DNA of 64,000 nt from Motacilla alba alba (GCF_015832195.1 NC_052046.1:17042161-17106160), one strand, 5' to 3'. Shown: positions 10,401 through 21,685, counted from the stretch's first letter. A program made the numbers and translations. Notes: generated by a model not told the origin, from the sequence alone.

Positions 10401-12431
10401 TTAACTTCCAGCTGGATTTAAATCATAAATCACAGGCAATTGTAACAACAATTTACTGGGTGAAAAAGCGAATAGACTCAAAATCCAAATTGACTTGTTT
10501 TAGCAAGGGAGTTCTAATTGTAGCTGCATTATCAGCATAAGAAATCTGGAGATTTTTCCAAAGATGAATGTTTTCCTGTTTTACCAACACATGAAAAACC
10601 TTGAAGACTCTTACTGATTTATTTTTCATAGTGTTTTATTTAAGATACACAGTAAATCTTGAACATAAATAGTCACTCGCTATCAGAGTTTGAACAGGTC
10701 CTAGGTACAAGGCAGACTTTAAGACTGATTTTGCTGCAGCTATGAAATAGCTGTGCCAAAGCAAACTACAGCTTCTTTTGACCCCATTAGCTTTAGTTGT
10801 TTGTTGAGGCTGTGCAATGCAAAATGCAAATAATGGCTGCTGACCAGAAGTCAATGTTTAGAAAAGATGAAGAATGCTGCTGCTGTCATATGAGAAGGAC
10901 TGAAAAATGTTTGCCTTTTCCTTGAAGTTAGACACTGGGTATTTTTATTTAGAAAAATATTCAGGAAAACAAGGGAATGAATGTCAGTGAAATTCAATCT
11001 CTCTGCAATTGCTGAAGAGCCAACAGGAGTAGTTTAATACTGCTGCTATCACATGATAGCCATGTTAGAGTCTGGTCTCTACGTGGTCACCAAATCCACG
11101 AGCCACCTCAATGCCTGCCTGCCAACACACAGGATCTGTGGCAAACTGGCAGGAACATCAGTTGCATTTTTGTGATGGAATATGGATGGGAGTTGCCTGA
11201 ATGTGTGTGCTTCAAAAACAGTGACCAGAGCAAATAAATGACACCAAATGTTTGCCTGTGTTTACATACAATTTGATAATGAACATCAAAGCAAGAGCAT
11301 CTCTATTACTGGCATGTGGGGAGTAGCTCAGACTTGTGAATGGGCAACATCTTCTCTTCATGATCCATTGAACAACCCTGACAAGCCCTGCAGGAAAATG
11401 CCATGCTGACACTCAGTCTTGGATATTGTCTTTTGATCAAGGGATGAGCAAAACTGCTGATAAAAAAAGGCTTTCACGAATTCTAGCTGTAACCAAAACC
11501 TTATGCCATTTCTACACAACTCTATCTAGGTCACTTCTGCCCTTTCCACCCTTAAAAATACTGACTTAATTAATATGCACCTACTTACTAGAAGTTAGCA
11601 GTCTTTCTAGAATGTAGTTTTAATCAAGCTGTCCCTTGAGGTCTGGTGTTTTCCTTAAATTAACACCTAAGGATTTTACCAACAAAAAAAAAAGTTCCCA
11701 GACAAAGTATATATGAAACTGGTGTGCTTGTCTTCAACACATGAACTCAGTAAACCCTTACCCTGGCACTCCAAGATTAAAAGGTATTTTTCTCTTTCAC
11801 TTCAAAATGTTCCAGTTGTCTGCAATTCTGCACTGTCACACACACTTCCACAGCCACACATCCCATGGCTTGGCACCAGCTGGGAAGGGAAAGGTGGAGA
11901 AAGCTTACTTAACATGAGCAGGTAAAAAGCAGGTAAATTAAATGTTATTACATCTACTTTACTTTATTTCTCCTGGGGTCTTGGCTAGCTCCCTTTGCCC
12001 ATTGTGTGGACAATGCACCACCAAGGAGAGAAAATCACAGAGAGCAAAAACCACAAACCAGCATGTTCTTCAGTTCAGCACATCTGCATGTCCAGGGGCT
12101 CTGCACAGATCCTCTCCCAGACAATAAGCATAAAGCATGAAATATAAAACCACAGAATACAGCAAAAATTGGATGTGAGGGTTCCTAGAGGTAGCCTTCC
12201 AGCTTCTCCAAGGTCAATTTCTGATGAAACAAGCATGAAACATGGGCATCAAGAGACCAGGCTTTGTTCCCTGTGATCCCATCAACTCCTGCCTGACAGG
12301 AGCCCTTCTAATTTACCTTTGTCAAAATTAGTAATTTGGCTGTTTTAATTTGTGCAAGAGCTTTGCCCATTTTTTATGCAGCTCTTGTATAGAAGTGGAT
12401 GAATAAGTATCAATTTAAAATACCCCTCTAT
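10401..12431. other. Intergenic DNA, no gene seen
   Basis: I found no exon, RNA gene or recognised repeat here. Open frames are short and unremarkable. Confidence 0.55.
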
Positions 12432-12566
12432 AGATTAAAGGAGATGTATATAGTGTACTGCTAGAAATATGTTTGTAGCCTAACACCTCCTGTTGCATAC
12501 CAAACACTTTTTATCAGTGTGTATCTGTGTGTTGGATGATGCTCCTGTGAGTCTCACTGAGAAACA
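12432..12566 (+). repeat. Left arm of a 135-bp inverted repeat
   Basis: The reverse complement of this segment recurs at 13643-13781 with about 85-90% identity judged by eye, the differences clustering near the middle. Shared blocks include agattaaaggagatgtatatagtgt, tgctagaaatatgttt, taccaaacactttttatcagtgt and ctcctgtgagtctcactgagaaaca, each quoted only in part. Either two copies of one dispersed element inserted in opposite orientation, or an inverted duplication. Confidence 0.85.
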
Positions 12567-12928
12567 TCTTGTTCTCAATAGCCAATTCTCAGCCTTTCTC
12601 ATTAATAGGTCTTCAAATTAAATAGACTTAGAAGTACATTTATGATAATTTTCTACTACTTTTAGATTACATCTCAAAATCAATCAAGAATCCTATTACC
12701 ATAGAAAACTATGAGTAAAAGTAATCAGTGGAAATGCCACAGCAGGTTCACTGAAAAAGTGGGAAAAAACATATGTGTAATTCTGAAAAACTTGAAGTAG
12801 CAGCAAGATCAACAGTAGGCACAATCCAACGGGGTGGTTATTTCATTTTTGCATCCTACAAGAAGAGTACACTTTTAGTGTGTCACTTCCTTTCTGAGGA
12901 ATTACTATTCCTGTGAGCACTACATAAT

Positions 12929-12930
<2 letters not shown>

Positions 12931-12994
<64 letters not shown>

Positions 12995-13006
12995 CATACA
13001 TATATG
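12931..13006. repeat. (TA)n microsatellite with flanking CATA units
   Basis: About 28 uninterrupted TA dinucleotides are followed by (CATA)3. The tract lies between the arms of the inverted repeat 12432-12566 / 13643-13781 and is itself self-complementary. Confidence 0.95.
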
Positions 13007-13642
13007 CTGTCTGTTATTATTAATTTATTCCCTGCTGAATTCAGTGCAGACAGAAAGGTTTTGTCTCTTCTGTCTGCTGTCAAACCAGAGCTTTCATACA
13101 GGATTTTGGCCAAAGTGGGAAAGGTCTTCCGCAAAAATGTAAATGTCTCTAAAGTCATCCCAGGGTTGAACCCAGAGCATCCCAGAAAGGGCTTCAGCAC
13201 CATTCCTGCTAGAAAAATGTCAGTGCTGCAGACATGAAGGACCTCAGATACTCAATGACCACTTTTGCAGTCTCCTAGCAGCCATACAACTACATGTTGT
13301 GCTGGCAACAGCAACCACTCTCCTTCCAAATACATCTCTGCTTTCCAAAAGCACAACAGTATGTGCAGGGTTTCAACTCCCCTAGGAAATCCATTGAGGT
13401 GATGATGTGCTGTCAGCTTGACCATCACAAGAGGCCTGTCACAACTGGACTGCTGTTAAATGTGCATGGACCCATGTAAGGATACTGGAAAAACTGAATG
13501 CTGAAAAAACAATAACTTCACAGGGAGCAAATCCTACGTGAAGCAGTGTGTCACTTGTGTGCCACAGAAATAAAAATATATCAGGTACTGTTTCATGAGT
13601 GTTATTAGTGGGTCAGCTTTGAAACTAGTGGGTGAAATGGAG
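13007..13642. other. Spacer inside the inverted repeat, no gene seen
   Basis: The stretch contains modest open frames on both strands (about 70-100 codons) that have no splice context, no family match and partly read through the TA microsatellite. I treat it as noncoding. Confidence 0.5.
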
Positions 13643-13781
13643 TGTTTCTCAGTGAGACTCACAGGAGCATAATCAGATACCCAGATAGACACTGATAAAA
13701 AGTGTTTGGTATGCAATATGGTCATGGTGTTAGGCTATAAACATATTTCTAGCAGCACACTATATACATCTCCTTTAATCT
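13643..13781 (-). repeat. Right arm of a 135-bp inverted repeat
   Basis: Reverse complement of 12432-12566. See the left arm for the shared blocks. The right arm differs mainly in a short substituted segment around 13716-13726. Confidence 0.85.
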
Positions 13782-14218
13782 GTTACTCTTTACATTTCTT
13801 ACATAAGTTAGTACCACTGACTAATGTTAAAAATAGTATCTTTTATTCTAAAACTTTCTATTGCTATTCTGTCAGAGATGCTTTCTGCTATCTCTGCTCT
13901 AATTAAGGTAAATATGCATACCTGATGCAAAATGAAGTTTACAGTAAATCTGCACAAATGAAATGGCAATTTTAAGCACCATTTAATCATCATCATAACG
14001 AGTACAAATATACACATACAGTTGCACACGTGAACGATACAAGTGCACTTTGTAAACATTGTGGGTGTAAAATTCCACGATGGAGCAGCTGCATCGTGTT
14101 TAACCACGTGGGACGATCACTCTGCTTTCATACTGGCCAACTCCAGCCACTGTCCTGCCAGCTACACTTTTCTGCTCAGCTGACTAAAAACCTCTGGATA
14201 AAACCGAGCAGATCTTCG

Positions 14219-14224
14219 TTTAAT
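14219..14224 (-). terminator. MCIDAS: Candidate ATTAAA poly(A) signal for MCIDAS
   Basis: Plus-strand tttaat reads ATTAAA on the minus strand, 275 bases beyond the MCIDAS stop codon. An AATAAA alternative lies farther on near 13842. Placement is by proximity only; cDNA ends would decide. Confidence 0.35.
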
Positions 14225-14498
14225 TTCTACTTTCATTAGCAAGCTACTTCTGGCAAGCTGCCGGGCCAGGAGCCACGGCGGCATGGCGCACGAAGCCTGT
14301 GGCTCAGGACCCTCCCTGGGACACGGTGACTCTGCCGCGCTCTCCCGTCGTTTCTCCGGCAGCTGGGGGGAAAGCGCCAATACCCCTTTTCCAAGAGAAA
14401 GGGGAGCGTGCCGACGGCTGAGGTGCGCTGCCAGCCTCACGCTGCAGAGGCCCCGCTCCGCCCTGCCCGGGACACGGGTGTCCGGGGCCGCGGGGGTC

Positions 14499-17292
14499 TC
14501 AGCGCGGCACCCATCGGAAGCGGTGCCCGCCGGCGGCCGTGCGGAGAGTGAAGGCGTTTCCCTGCGGGAAGGCCAGGGTGCGGATGGCGCCCGCCTCCCC
14601 CAGCGCCGTCCGCAGGCTGCCGCCCTCCTCCAGCTCCCTGCCGGCCGGGCGCGGCGCGGCGCGGCCGGTGCGCAGCCCGCGGAAGGCGCCGTGCAGGCGC
14701 GGGCCCGGCCGCGGGCGCTTGGCTGTGGGGCTGCCTCCCGGGCTGTGTCCCGGGCTGCTGCCGGGGCTGCCCCCCGACCCGTCCCCCGCGCTGCCCCCCA
14801 GGCTTCGCAGGGCGGCGCGACACTTCTCCGACACGGCCCGCAGCATGGCGTCCACGCCCTCCGCATCCTCCAGGCCGGTCCCGGCCGGGGCAGCGGCGGC
14901 GGCGGCGGCGGCAGCAGCCGCGGGCGGAGGAGGTAAAGGATGAAGAGGAGGAAGAGGAGGAAGGACTGTCCCGTCGGCGCTTTGCGGGAGCATCAGCGTC
15001 TGCCGGCGAGAGGGAGCCCGAGTTCCGCGGTCTGCACTGCACAGCCCCGTCCTGTTTCGCACCACGCTGCGCTCTGCTGCTCCATCCCACACCGCACGGC
15101 CCCCTCCCACACCTCACTGCCCGGCCCCGTGCCGTACCACCCTGACCCCCCCGCCCGCCCTGCTCCACCCCGCACTGCTTTACCCCGACACCGTTCCCAT
15201 CCATGCTGCCCTGCCCCACGCCGTCCACCCCACGCCCTGTCCTGCCCGACACAACTCCTACAACCCCTTACTGCACAATCCCATTCCACATCTCCCCCCA
15301 CCCAGGCCCTGTCCCATCCCGTGCTGCCTCACCCGGCACCCTATTCCTCCCTGCACGCGACATCACACTGTCCCCCAGGGGCAAGCTGGGCCACGGGGCA
15401 GCCAGGCTGGAGGGTGAACAGCACTCACGTCAAGGACAGCAGCCAGCTGCCTGGCCTGACTTGCCAGCTCCTTCAGCTGCACGTTGCTCTCTCGCAGTGC
15501 CACCAGCTCTTCCTGCCTCTGTGAGAGGGTCTCCTGCAGCTGTGAAGGACAAATGGGGAAAGGGGTGGTTGAGAACCACATGGTCCAGGAGCCAGGGGAT
15601 GCTGCGCACCAGGGCCCTGCAGTTGCCTCAACAGGATGCAACAGAACACAGTGTAGGCTGGGGAGGGCTTCGGGATCCCTACCTGGCTGTTTGCTTCCAG
15701 GGCATCTCCCAATGCTTTCTTGTGCTGGTCTGCCAGGTCCTTCCAGCATGGCTCAGGGGAAGACAGGTTCTGTGGGGGAACTTGCACCAGCGTGCTGCTC
15801 TGCAGCTGCGGGGTGCAGGGGCCAAAAGCCACCTCCTCACCAAGGGAGAAATCATAGTCAGTACAGTCCAGTGATGGTGGCATTAAGGTAGATACATCTG
15901 CAAGGCATAGCCACAAGTGTTAAGTGGAGGTATTCATCATGTCTGTTACCCCCAACCCCAGCACACCACTGCGGTTCTAAACATCCCTCTGGATGTTCCC
16001 TCTGGACATGTCCCTCTGAAATGCTTTTACTCTACTGTGACAGCTGTGCACATTGAATCTGTTTGGATTTTATTTGTCTCCTGTGGGAGAAAGCTCAGTG
16101 ACAGCTCAGGTCTCTAAGCAGGTGAGCAATAATGCATTACCTCACAGACTGTCCCGTGATGGGACTAACATGCTGTGAGTGGGCATGCAAAATTCCAAAA
16201 GTAAAACAAAAAAAAAAAGAGGAGACCGAATGCAGCATGACTGCAGATGTGCACACGCAGATACACTTGGTTCAGGTAAGGAAAAATATCTACTTGCCAG
16301 GCATAAAATCACCAACAGTATCCCTGAATTCCTGGAAATCAAACTCCGGCCCATCCTGGAAGCAGCGACCCTGGCAGGGGTGAAGGAAATGATCCAGTGA
16401 GCAGAGCCCAGGGCTCAGACCTGCCCACACCACTGCTGAAACTGTGTCAACAGTGTCTGCTGCCGGTGCTCAGCACCTAATCACAGTTCCAGCACTCCCA
16501 GGCACCATCCCCTTGCCACTTGCAACCCCTCTGGCACATGGGACAAGATGCTGTCCTCTGCTGTGCCCATTTTGCAGGTGGCAAACCTGAGGCTAGGGAA
16601 GCTGCCAGCACCCATCTGCTTGAGAGAGCTACCCTTAAGGTGCCAAGTGCAGCCTAGGCTGTTCTGAGCAGTAGGTTTACCTGCTGCAGGGTCACAGGGC
16701 CAGCTGGGGTGGTGGGAAGGATGGGGGCAGAGGCTGCCAAATCCTGCCAGTTGATGGTGCTGAGCACTGGGGACAGTCAGAGACAAAGGTGAGTAGCACG
16801 GGCAGGGGTGGACACAGCGAATGGGGCATGGCAAAAAGAGAAGCACGGCTGGGGAACATCTTCGATGTGCATGGCCAGGAAATGCAAGGCTGGGAAACAG
16901 GGTGCAAAGGCACCAGGAAGGATATAGTGGGGTTCGTGGAGAGGGGTCATGGCTGGGGGAACACGGTGGAGGGTGAGGTGGTGGCGTCACGGCTGGGGAG
17001 CACGGCGGGAGACACCAGAGGGGCACAGAAGGAGGAACGGGGAGGGGTACACGCCTGGGGGTTAAGGCTGTCCGCCGCAGGCTCACTCACCCAGGGCGGG
17101 CGCGGCGGCGGCCGGTGAGGCGCCGCTGCGGCGCGGACGGGGCGGGGGAGCTCGGGGGCTCAGAGCGGCCGGGGGCGTCCACGCCGTGTCCCCGCCGGGC
17201 CGGGCCGGCTTCTTGGCCAGGCGGGCGGGCAGTCCCTGGACTGTGTTGGGGCAGATGCTGCCGAAGGCTCGGCGGCGGCCGCCCTGCTCCAT
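14499..17292 (-). CDS. MCIDAS: Multicilin (MCIDAS), complete, 6 coding exons, 395 aa
   Basis: Nuclear coiled-coil regulator of the Geminin family; with E2F4/5-DP1 it switches on centriole amplification and multiciliated-cell genes. Exons (minus): 17292-17091, 16766-16681, 16370-16298, 15897-15683, 15539-15429, 14999-14499; phases join cleanly to 1188 nt. Residues 1-20 carry the family N-terminus ([10 protein letters not shown]). The coiled coil spans about 172-229 ([17 protein letters not shown], then [17 protein letters not shown]). The C-terminal TIRT box that binds E2F-DP is at 367-395 ([16 protein letters not shown], ending FRWVPR). Human multicilin is 385 aa. Start chosen at 17292 by homology; the frame stays open upstream to an ATG at 17592. 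Odd points: intron 3 has a GC donor, and exon 6 encodes a proline/leucine run followed by 11 alanines (256-266). It lies 2.1 kb downstream of CCNO in the same direction. Confidence 0.96.
14893..14925 (-). repeat. MCIDAS: GCG/GCC repeat encoding polyalanine in MCIDAS
   Basis: A run of GCG-type triplets in the last coding exon gives 11 consecutive alanines (residues 256-266), just after a Pro/Leu-rich run and between the coiled coil and the C-terminal domain. The mammalian protein, as I recall it, has no such run here. It is a likely length-variable linker. Confidence 0.85.
15898..16297 (-). other. MCIDAS: GC-AG intron 3 of MCIDAS
   Basis: The donor reads ATGCCTG|GCAAGT and the acceptor ccttgcag|ATG. 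Reading phase demands that the upstream exon end in phase 1; the nearest GT choices either break the frame or drop residues. With the GC donor the peptide [18 protein letters not shown] aligns without gaps to the mammalian family sequence at this junction. GCAAGT is the typical strong GC-donor context. Confidence 0.85.
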
Positions 17293-17700
17293 GCTGGCGC
17301 CGCGGCCCCGGCCTCGGACTCGGCTCCAGCTCCGGTGCCGGCGGGCGCCCTCCGCCCCGCGTCCCGCTCGGCGCCGCCCCACGAGCAGGGGCGCGGGGGG
17401 CCGCGGCCATGGCGGGGGCCGCCCGCCCGCCTTCGCTCCTCCGGGGCGCCGAAACCTCCCGCCGCCGCCCTGGGCCGCGCCGCCGGCTCCCGCGCCCGCG
17501 GAACGCTTCCCCGCGCCTGCGGAGCCTGGGCGGGCCCAGGGGGCTGCCCCAAAGGGAAACTCGAGGATAGGCGCTACCTGCCCCGCCACCACGGCCGCCC
17601 GTCCCCCCAGCAGCTCGGTGCCGAGCTCACCCCCGCGGCTCTGTGCCGGGCAGTGCGGGCGTCAGCTTGGGGGCTGGGCTGGTTTTTATAATGGTGTTTG
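17293..17700 (-). promoter_or_regulatory. MCIDAS: CpG island and presumed promoter/5' UTR of MCIDAS
   Basis: This CpG-dense sequence upstream of the start codon is continuous with CpG-rich exon 1. The MCIDAS frame remains open for 100 codons upstream. No clear TATA box is seen. The transcription start cannot be placed from sequence alone. Confidence 0.6.
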
Positions 17701-19434
17701 TTAATTCTCTCTAAAGGAAGAGGGTCCATCTGCGTTGAACGCCACGGGGGACGGGGATGGGGGGGATCTGTTATGTAGGAGAAAAAATCCGTCCATGGCA
17801 CCTTGAATGTACCGATCCGCGCTCCGGGAGAGGGTACCCTCGCACCGGCAGAGGGTCCCAACTGCTGCTACGGCATGTCCAGCTGAAATCACCGACGGGG
17901 TTGGCGGAGGCTGAGCTGCCCTTTATTCCCCCGTGGTGGTCTAGTAGGTATTTTTTATAACAGCAGCGTGGACAAGGTTTGCTCGTTCTGGCTCAACACC
18001 TGACGGCAGGCAGGACTTGGAGCGCCGCCGGGCGTCAGGGTCCCCCCTGCGCTGAAAGGCGAGCACACCCTAGGGCAGCTCTAAGTGTCTATGAGGTCTT
18101 TTAACACTGCTTTTGAGCACAGATACAAATGAAGAAAATGAAATATTTTACAACACTATGACTGTTTTCTGCCTTTGAATGTGCCAACCTGCTCAGGAGC
18201 GTGCATTTGGATTATAGACCTGCTAGAAAACTAAACAAACAAACCCAGCTGTTGTTATTATTCCACATTCTGTTTTCCTACACTTATGTCAATGCATCAA
18301 TTTTTTTCCCGAGCCATGACCAAGCTAGTGGGTGCCAGTTTGAAACGGGTGAAACAAAACCCCATCGATTTGCTATAGAGCAGGTATTTTTTTATTACAG
18401 CACTGGAGATGAGGGAGATTTCTTCACCTAACTCACCCACCCTTATCAAGTGCTGTGATTTATTTATACAGTAAGTATTGCTTAATATTGCTACATCATT
18501 ATAACATCATCATATATGCACTGGAACTTATTTACATAATGTTATCTCATGGTTATAAATTGTTCTTCTGTACTATGCTTGTGCTTCCCCAATTTAGGTG
18601 GTCTTGGAGGACTTCTTCAATGAAGGCTTAAGGTGTTCCTCACATCTGAACTTTTCAACTTTGTCTTCAGAGCATGCACAGTTATGGTGTTCCTTGGTCT
18701 TTCTGGATCTAAGTGGTCTAAATTCTTCATTTTGTGGCTAATTTGCTTTACATTTGCTCATTACTAATTAGTACATCCTGCTGCTTTCCAGTATACCTAT
18801 ACCTGTCTATCTTTGAAACTACTTGTCTATTTTTGGAACTATTCACCTGGCGAATTTCTGTTTATTTAAGCATTAAGCAACTAGTTAACCATACACTGGC
18901 TATTACATTGTATAGAAAGTTATGATTCGGGTTATATTGGTATAATATATCTTATATATTTTATAACTCAATATGTATCTCATAACTTTGACCAAAGTTA
19001 TATAGGTATCATAAGGAATGACACTATTGGGCATGTTTATTCTGGGGGGGATTAAGTTAATTGACAGGGTGAATTCCTTATGTGCCAATGTGTTTTCTCT
19101 CCCAGCTGCATCTGCACACTGCCAGCCAATAAATCTATATAGAGGAAACAAGCAGAAAAGAGTTTACTCAACATTCAGTTGGTCCTTACAACGTTATCTT
19201 TATGGACCACCCTCCAGTTAAATAACACAGTACGTGAGATTCAGTAAATTATTTACATGCTGAACTTAAAAAAATACAGCAAAGAGACAGTGCAGATGAC
19301 ATAACACATAAAATCGTTTGCAAAATGCCATCTAATTTTTAAGCTCCAATGACACTAAGGCTTAGTGGGTCAGACTGCACCGACTCTGTGGAGCACAAAC
19401 GCGGAGCCAGAGCCGTCTCCACCACCACCCACTG
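17701..19434. other. MCIDAS-CCNO intergenic region including CCNO 3' UTR
   Basis: GC content falls from the MCIDAS island into AT-rich DNA. The CCNO 3' UTR must begin at 19434 and run leftwards. Minus-strand AATAAA candidates lie near 18867 and 18464, with no basis to choose between them. No other gene or recognised repeat was found. Confidence 0.5.
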
Positions 19435-20582
19435 TCAGCGGTCATCCCCAAGCCAGGGGCACTTCTGGGCCACATCCGAGGGCAGGAGGAGAGACAGGGA
19501 CCGCCCGTTCAGAGACACCAGGAGCTGAAGCTGGTCCATGCAGTCCCGCAGGACGTCTTCCGAGTAGCCGCTGATTCGCAGATCCAGGGGGCTGCGGTGG
19601 CGCAGGAGCCGGTCCGCAAGCCCCAGGCTGCTGGCGGCCAGCAGAGAGGGCGCGTATTTGGTGAAGGCATAGTCAGCCAGGCTGAGCTCAGCGACGCCCG
19701 CCGCCAGGCTCCGGGCGTCCGCCGCCTCCCTTGCGTCGGCCCCCCGAGCCTCCAGCCGCACCTGGCTGAAGTGCTCCAGGAAGAAGCTGACGGTGGGAGC
19801 CGCCAGGTCGAAGTCCAGGCGATGCAGGACGATGCACTCCAGGTTGCGGAGCTGCTGGCGGGTGAAGGCGTCGCAGCAGAGGGCGAGGAGCTCTTTCACG
19901 CTAGGAGGGTGCACCTCCACCTGCGGGTGGGAACCGGAGTGAGGACGCTGCCGCCAGGAAGCAGTGCAGGGGAGCTGGCGCGGAGCTCGGCCTGTCTGAA
20001 GCCCCCTCGGGCTGGTCTCAGCGGGCCGCCACCCCCGGTGGCGGGGCAGCCGGGGCCCGGGGCCGGCCCTACCTGTTTGCAGGCGATGAGCAGCGCTGTT
20101 ACCCCCAGGAGCTGGAAGCAGTCGGCGGCCACTGGAGTAGTGGCGAGAAAGCGGTCTAGGATGTTGACGGCCAGGCAGAGTGCCTCCAAGGAGACCCCGA
20201 AATGCCGGTGCACAGGGATGAGCCAGCTGACTAGCTTGCAGCGCGCCTCTGCCGTCACCTACGGTACCGGCAGTGGGGATCAGGCGGGGCCGAGCCCGGG
20301 GGTCCCCCGCCCACTCCCCGCCGCGGGCCCCGCTGCCCCCACCTGCGGCTGCCGGGCGAGCGGCTCCCGCGGCTGGAAGCGGCTCTCCAGCCCCTTGCGG
20401 GAGCGGTACCAGCTCTCCCCGTAGTCGCGGAAAGCCTGCAGCTCCTGCGCGTTCTCCCCCGCCGCCGCCGCCGTCCCCAGGCGCCGCCGCCGTGCCGGGC
20501 GCCGCGGGCAGCCCCCAGGGGAGCCGCCGGGCCCCCGACGCTCCGGAGTCCCGGCGCACCGCCCGCTCGCCGCCGTCACCAT
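19435..20582 (-). CDS. CCNO: Cyclin O (CCNO), complete, 3 coding exons, 303 aa
   Basis: Atypical cyclin needed for deuterosome-mediated centriole amplification in multiciliated cells. Exons (minus): 20582-20343, 20258-20073, 19920-19435; all junctions are phase 0 with GT-AG ends, total 912 nt. The N-terminal 45 residues are low-complexity and Arg/Gly/Ala-rich. The first cyclin fold covers roughly 48-170 ([50 protein letters not shown]). The second fold follows ([22 protein letters not shown]). The human protein is 350 aa; the difference is mostly a shorter N-terminus here. The start ATG has G at +4 and sits at the edge of a CpG island. The gene lies upstream of MCIDAS in the same orientation, the arrangement known in other vertebrates, where MCIDAS activity induces CCNO. 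Confidence 0.97.
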
Positions 20583-20880
20583 GGGGTGAGCGGCCGTGCC
20601 AAGTCCGCTCCGGTCGCGGCACTGGCTATTTGAGCGGAGTGGTGGCCGCCAAAGCTGTCACCGCCCGCCTCCCGGGCACCGCGCCCCGCCCGTCCCGTCG
20701 TCTGGGCACTTAGGGGACCACCGTCTCCAAAACAAATTCCGAGCCACCGAAACGTCTGTCTCTTCTCTGCCGCTTGCCCTCGAGCAAGAAGGCTGCGGTG
20801 GAGTCGCCATGTGACCTCCCGACCACAGCCTTCTCGCTCTCGCGCGGCACAGAGAGCAAACTAGACAGCAGTGCCGTAAA
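20583..20880 (-). promoter_or_regulatory. CCNO: CCNO promoter/CpG island
   Basis: CpG-dense DNA directly upstream of the CCNO start. It contains the E2F-like motif at 20646-20653 and a ctcaaata element near 20626-20633 (minus strand). The promoter role is inferred from position. Confidence 0.6.
20646..20653 (-). promoter_or_regulatory. CCNO: E2F-like site TTTGGCGG upstream of CCNO
   Basis: The minus strand reads TTTGGCGG, one base off the E2F consensus TTTSSCGC, 64 bp upstream of the CCNO ATG. Multicilin works through E2F4/5-DP complexes and CCNO is a known downstream gene, so the site fits; an eight-base match in GC-rich DNA can also be chance. Confidence 0.4.
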
Positions 20881-21664
20881 CCCACGAAGGCGGCCAGCTG
20901 AAGCTGCTGCATCGATTTTGCTATTACCAACGCAGGCGTCTCTCCAGCTCCTAGCAGTTCAACTCAGAACCTTGTGAGCTTTAACGGCTACCGATCACCA
21001 CCCGTAAACAACACTCCCAGGGCAGGGCACCAGAAACAGCACAGGAGGACAGCCGGGGAGCGAGCGAGCCAGGAGTGCAGGAGCTTACGATGCAATCTGG
21101 GTGTCAGTTACACTGTCATCCATGGACTATTTATGTGATGGGGCACTATTTTAAACAGCTGAATGCAGGGAAATTAAAACAGTCCTGCACTCCAACTACC
21201 CATTTATAGTGTGCTATGGACGTGGGAAGACCTGGAGAAAGAAAATGTCTTCTAGGTTAAGCACTGGGAAAGATGGCAGTAGGAAACGAGCTTCAAGAAG
21301 CCCCATGATACAGAAGCAAAACAAAGGAGGAGGTGCGAATGCTACAGAGTGAATAGCAGGAGGAGGAACTCCTTTCCAAGGCAAGGACAGAGACAGACCA
21401 GGAGAACATGCTGCCTTTAAAAAAAGTAAAACACATTGCAGACCACAGTTGAGATTACAGTGACAAAGATCCAGAGATAGTGAATGGTCTTGTGTCTGAC
21501 AAATGCTTTGAGAAAAGTAACACAGAAGTGTTAACAGAAGTCTTTATTAAATAAATAGAGCAAAAGAGAAAGTTCATCCACTCAAAAGAGTACAGGCACA
21601 AAAGTTGCTCATGTATACTGCAGAAGCAGAATGCCAATGTAGCATCTGGTTTTTTGGGTTTTTC

Positions 21665-21685
21665 TTTTTTTTTTTTTTTTTTTTT
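21665..21685. repeat. Poly(T) tract, about 21 nt
   Basis: Uninterrupted T run; poly(A) on the minus strand. No retrocopy body was recognised beside it. Confidence 0.9.

Noticed and set aside
12883..13237. Opposing open frames of about 77-106 codons around the TA microsatellite
   Set aside because: One reads straight through the TA repeat as Tyr-Ile. Neither has splice context, a recognised domain or codon bias.
14283..14943. Long plus-strand frames opposite MCIDAS exon 6
   Set aside because: Antisense shadows of the GC-rich MCIDAS exon, whose minus frame carries the recognised TIRT-box motif.
19597..20424. 275-codon plus-strand frame across CCNO
   Set aside because: It crosses both CCNO introns in antisense; the cyclin folds read on the minus strand explain the region.
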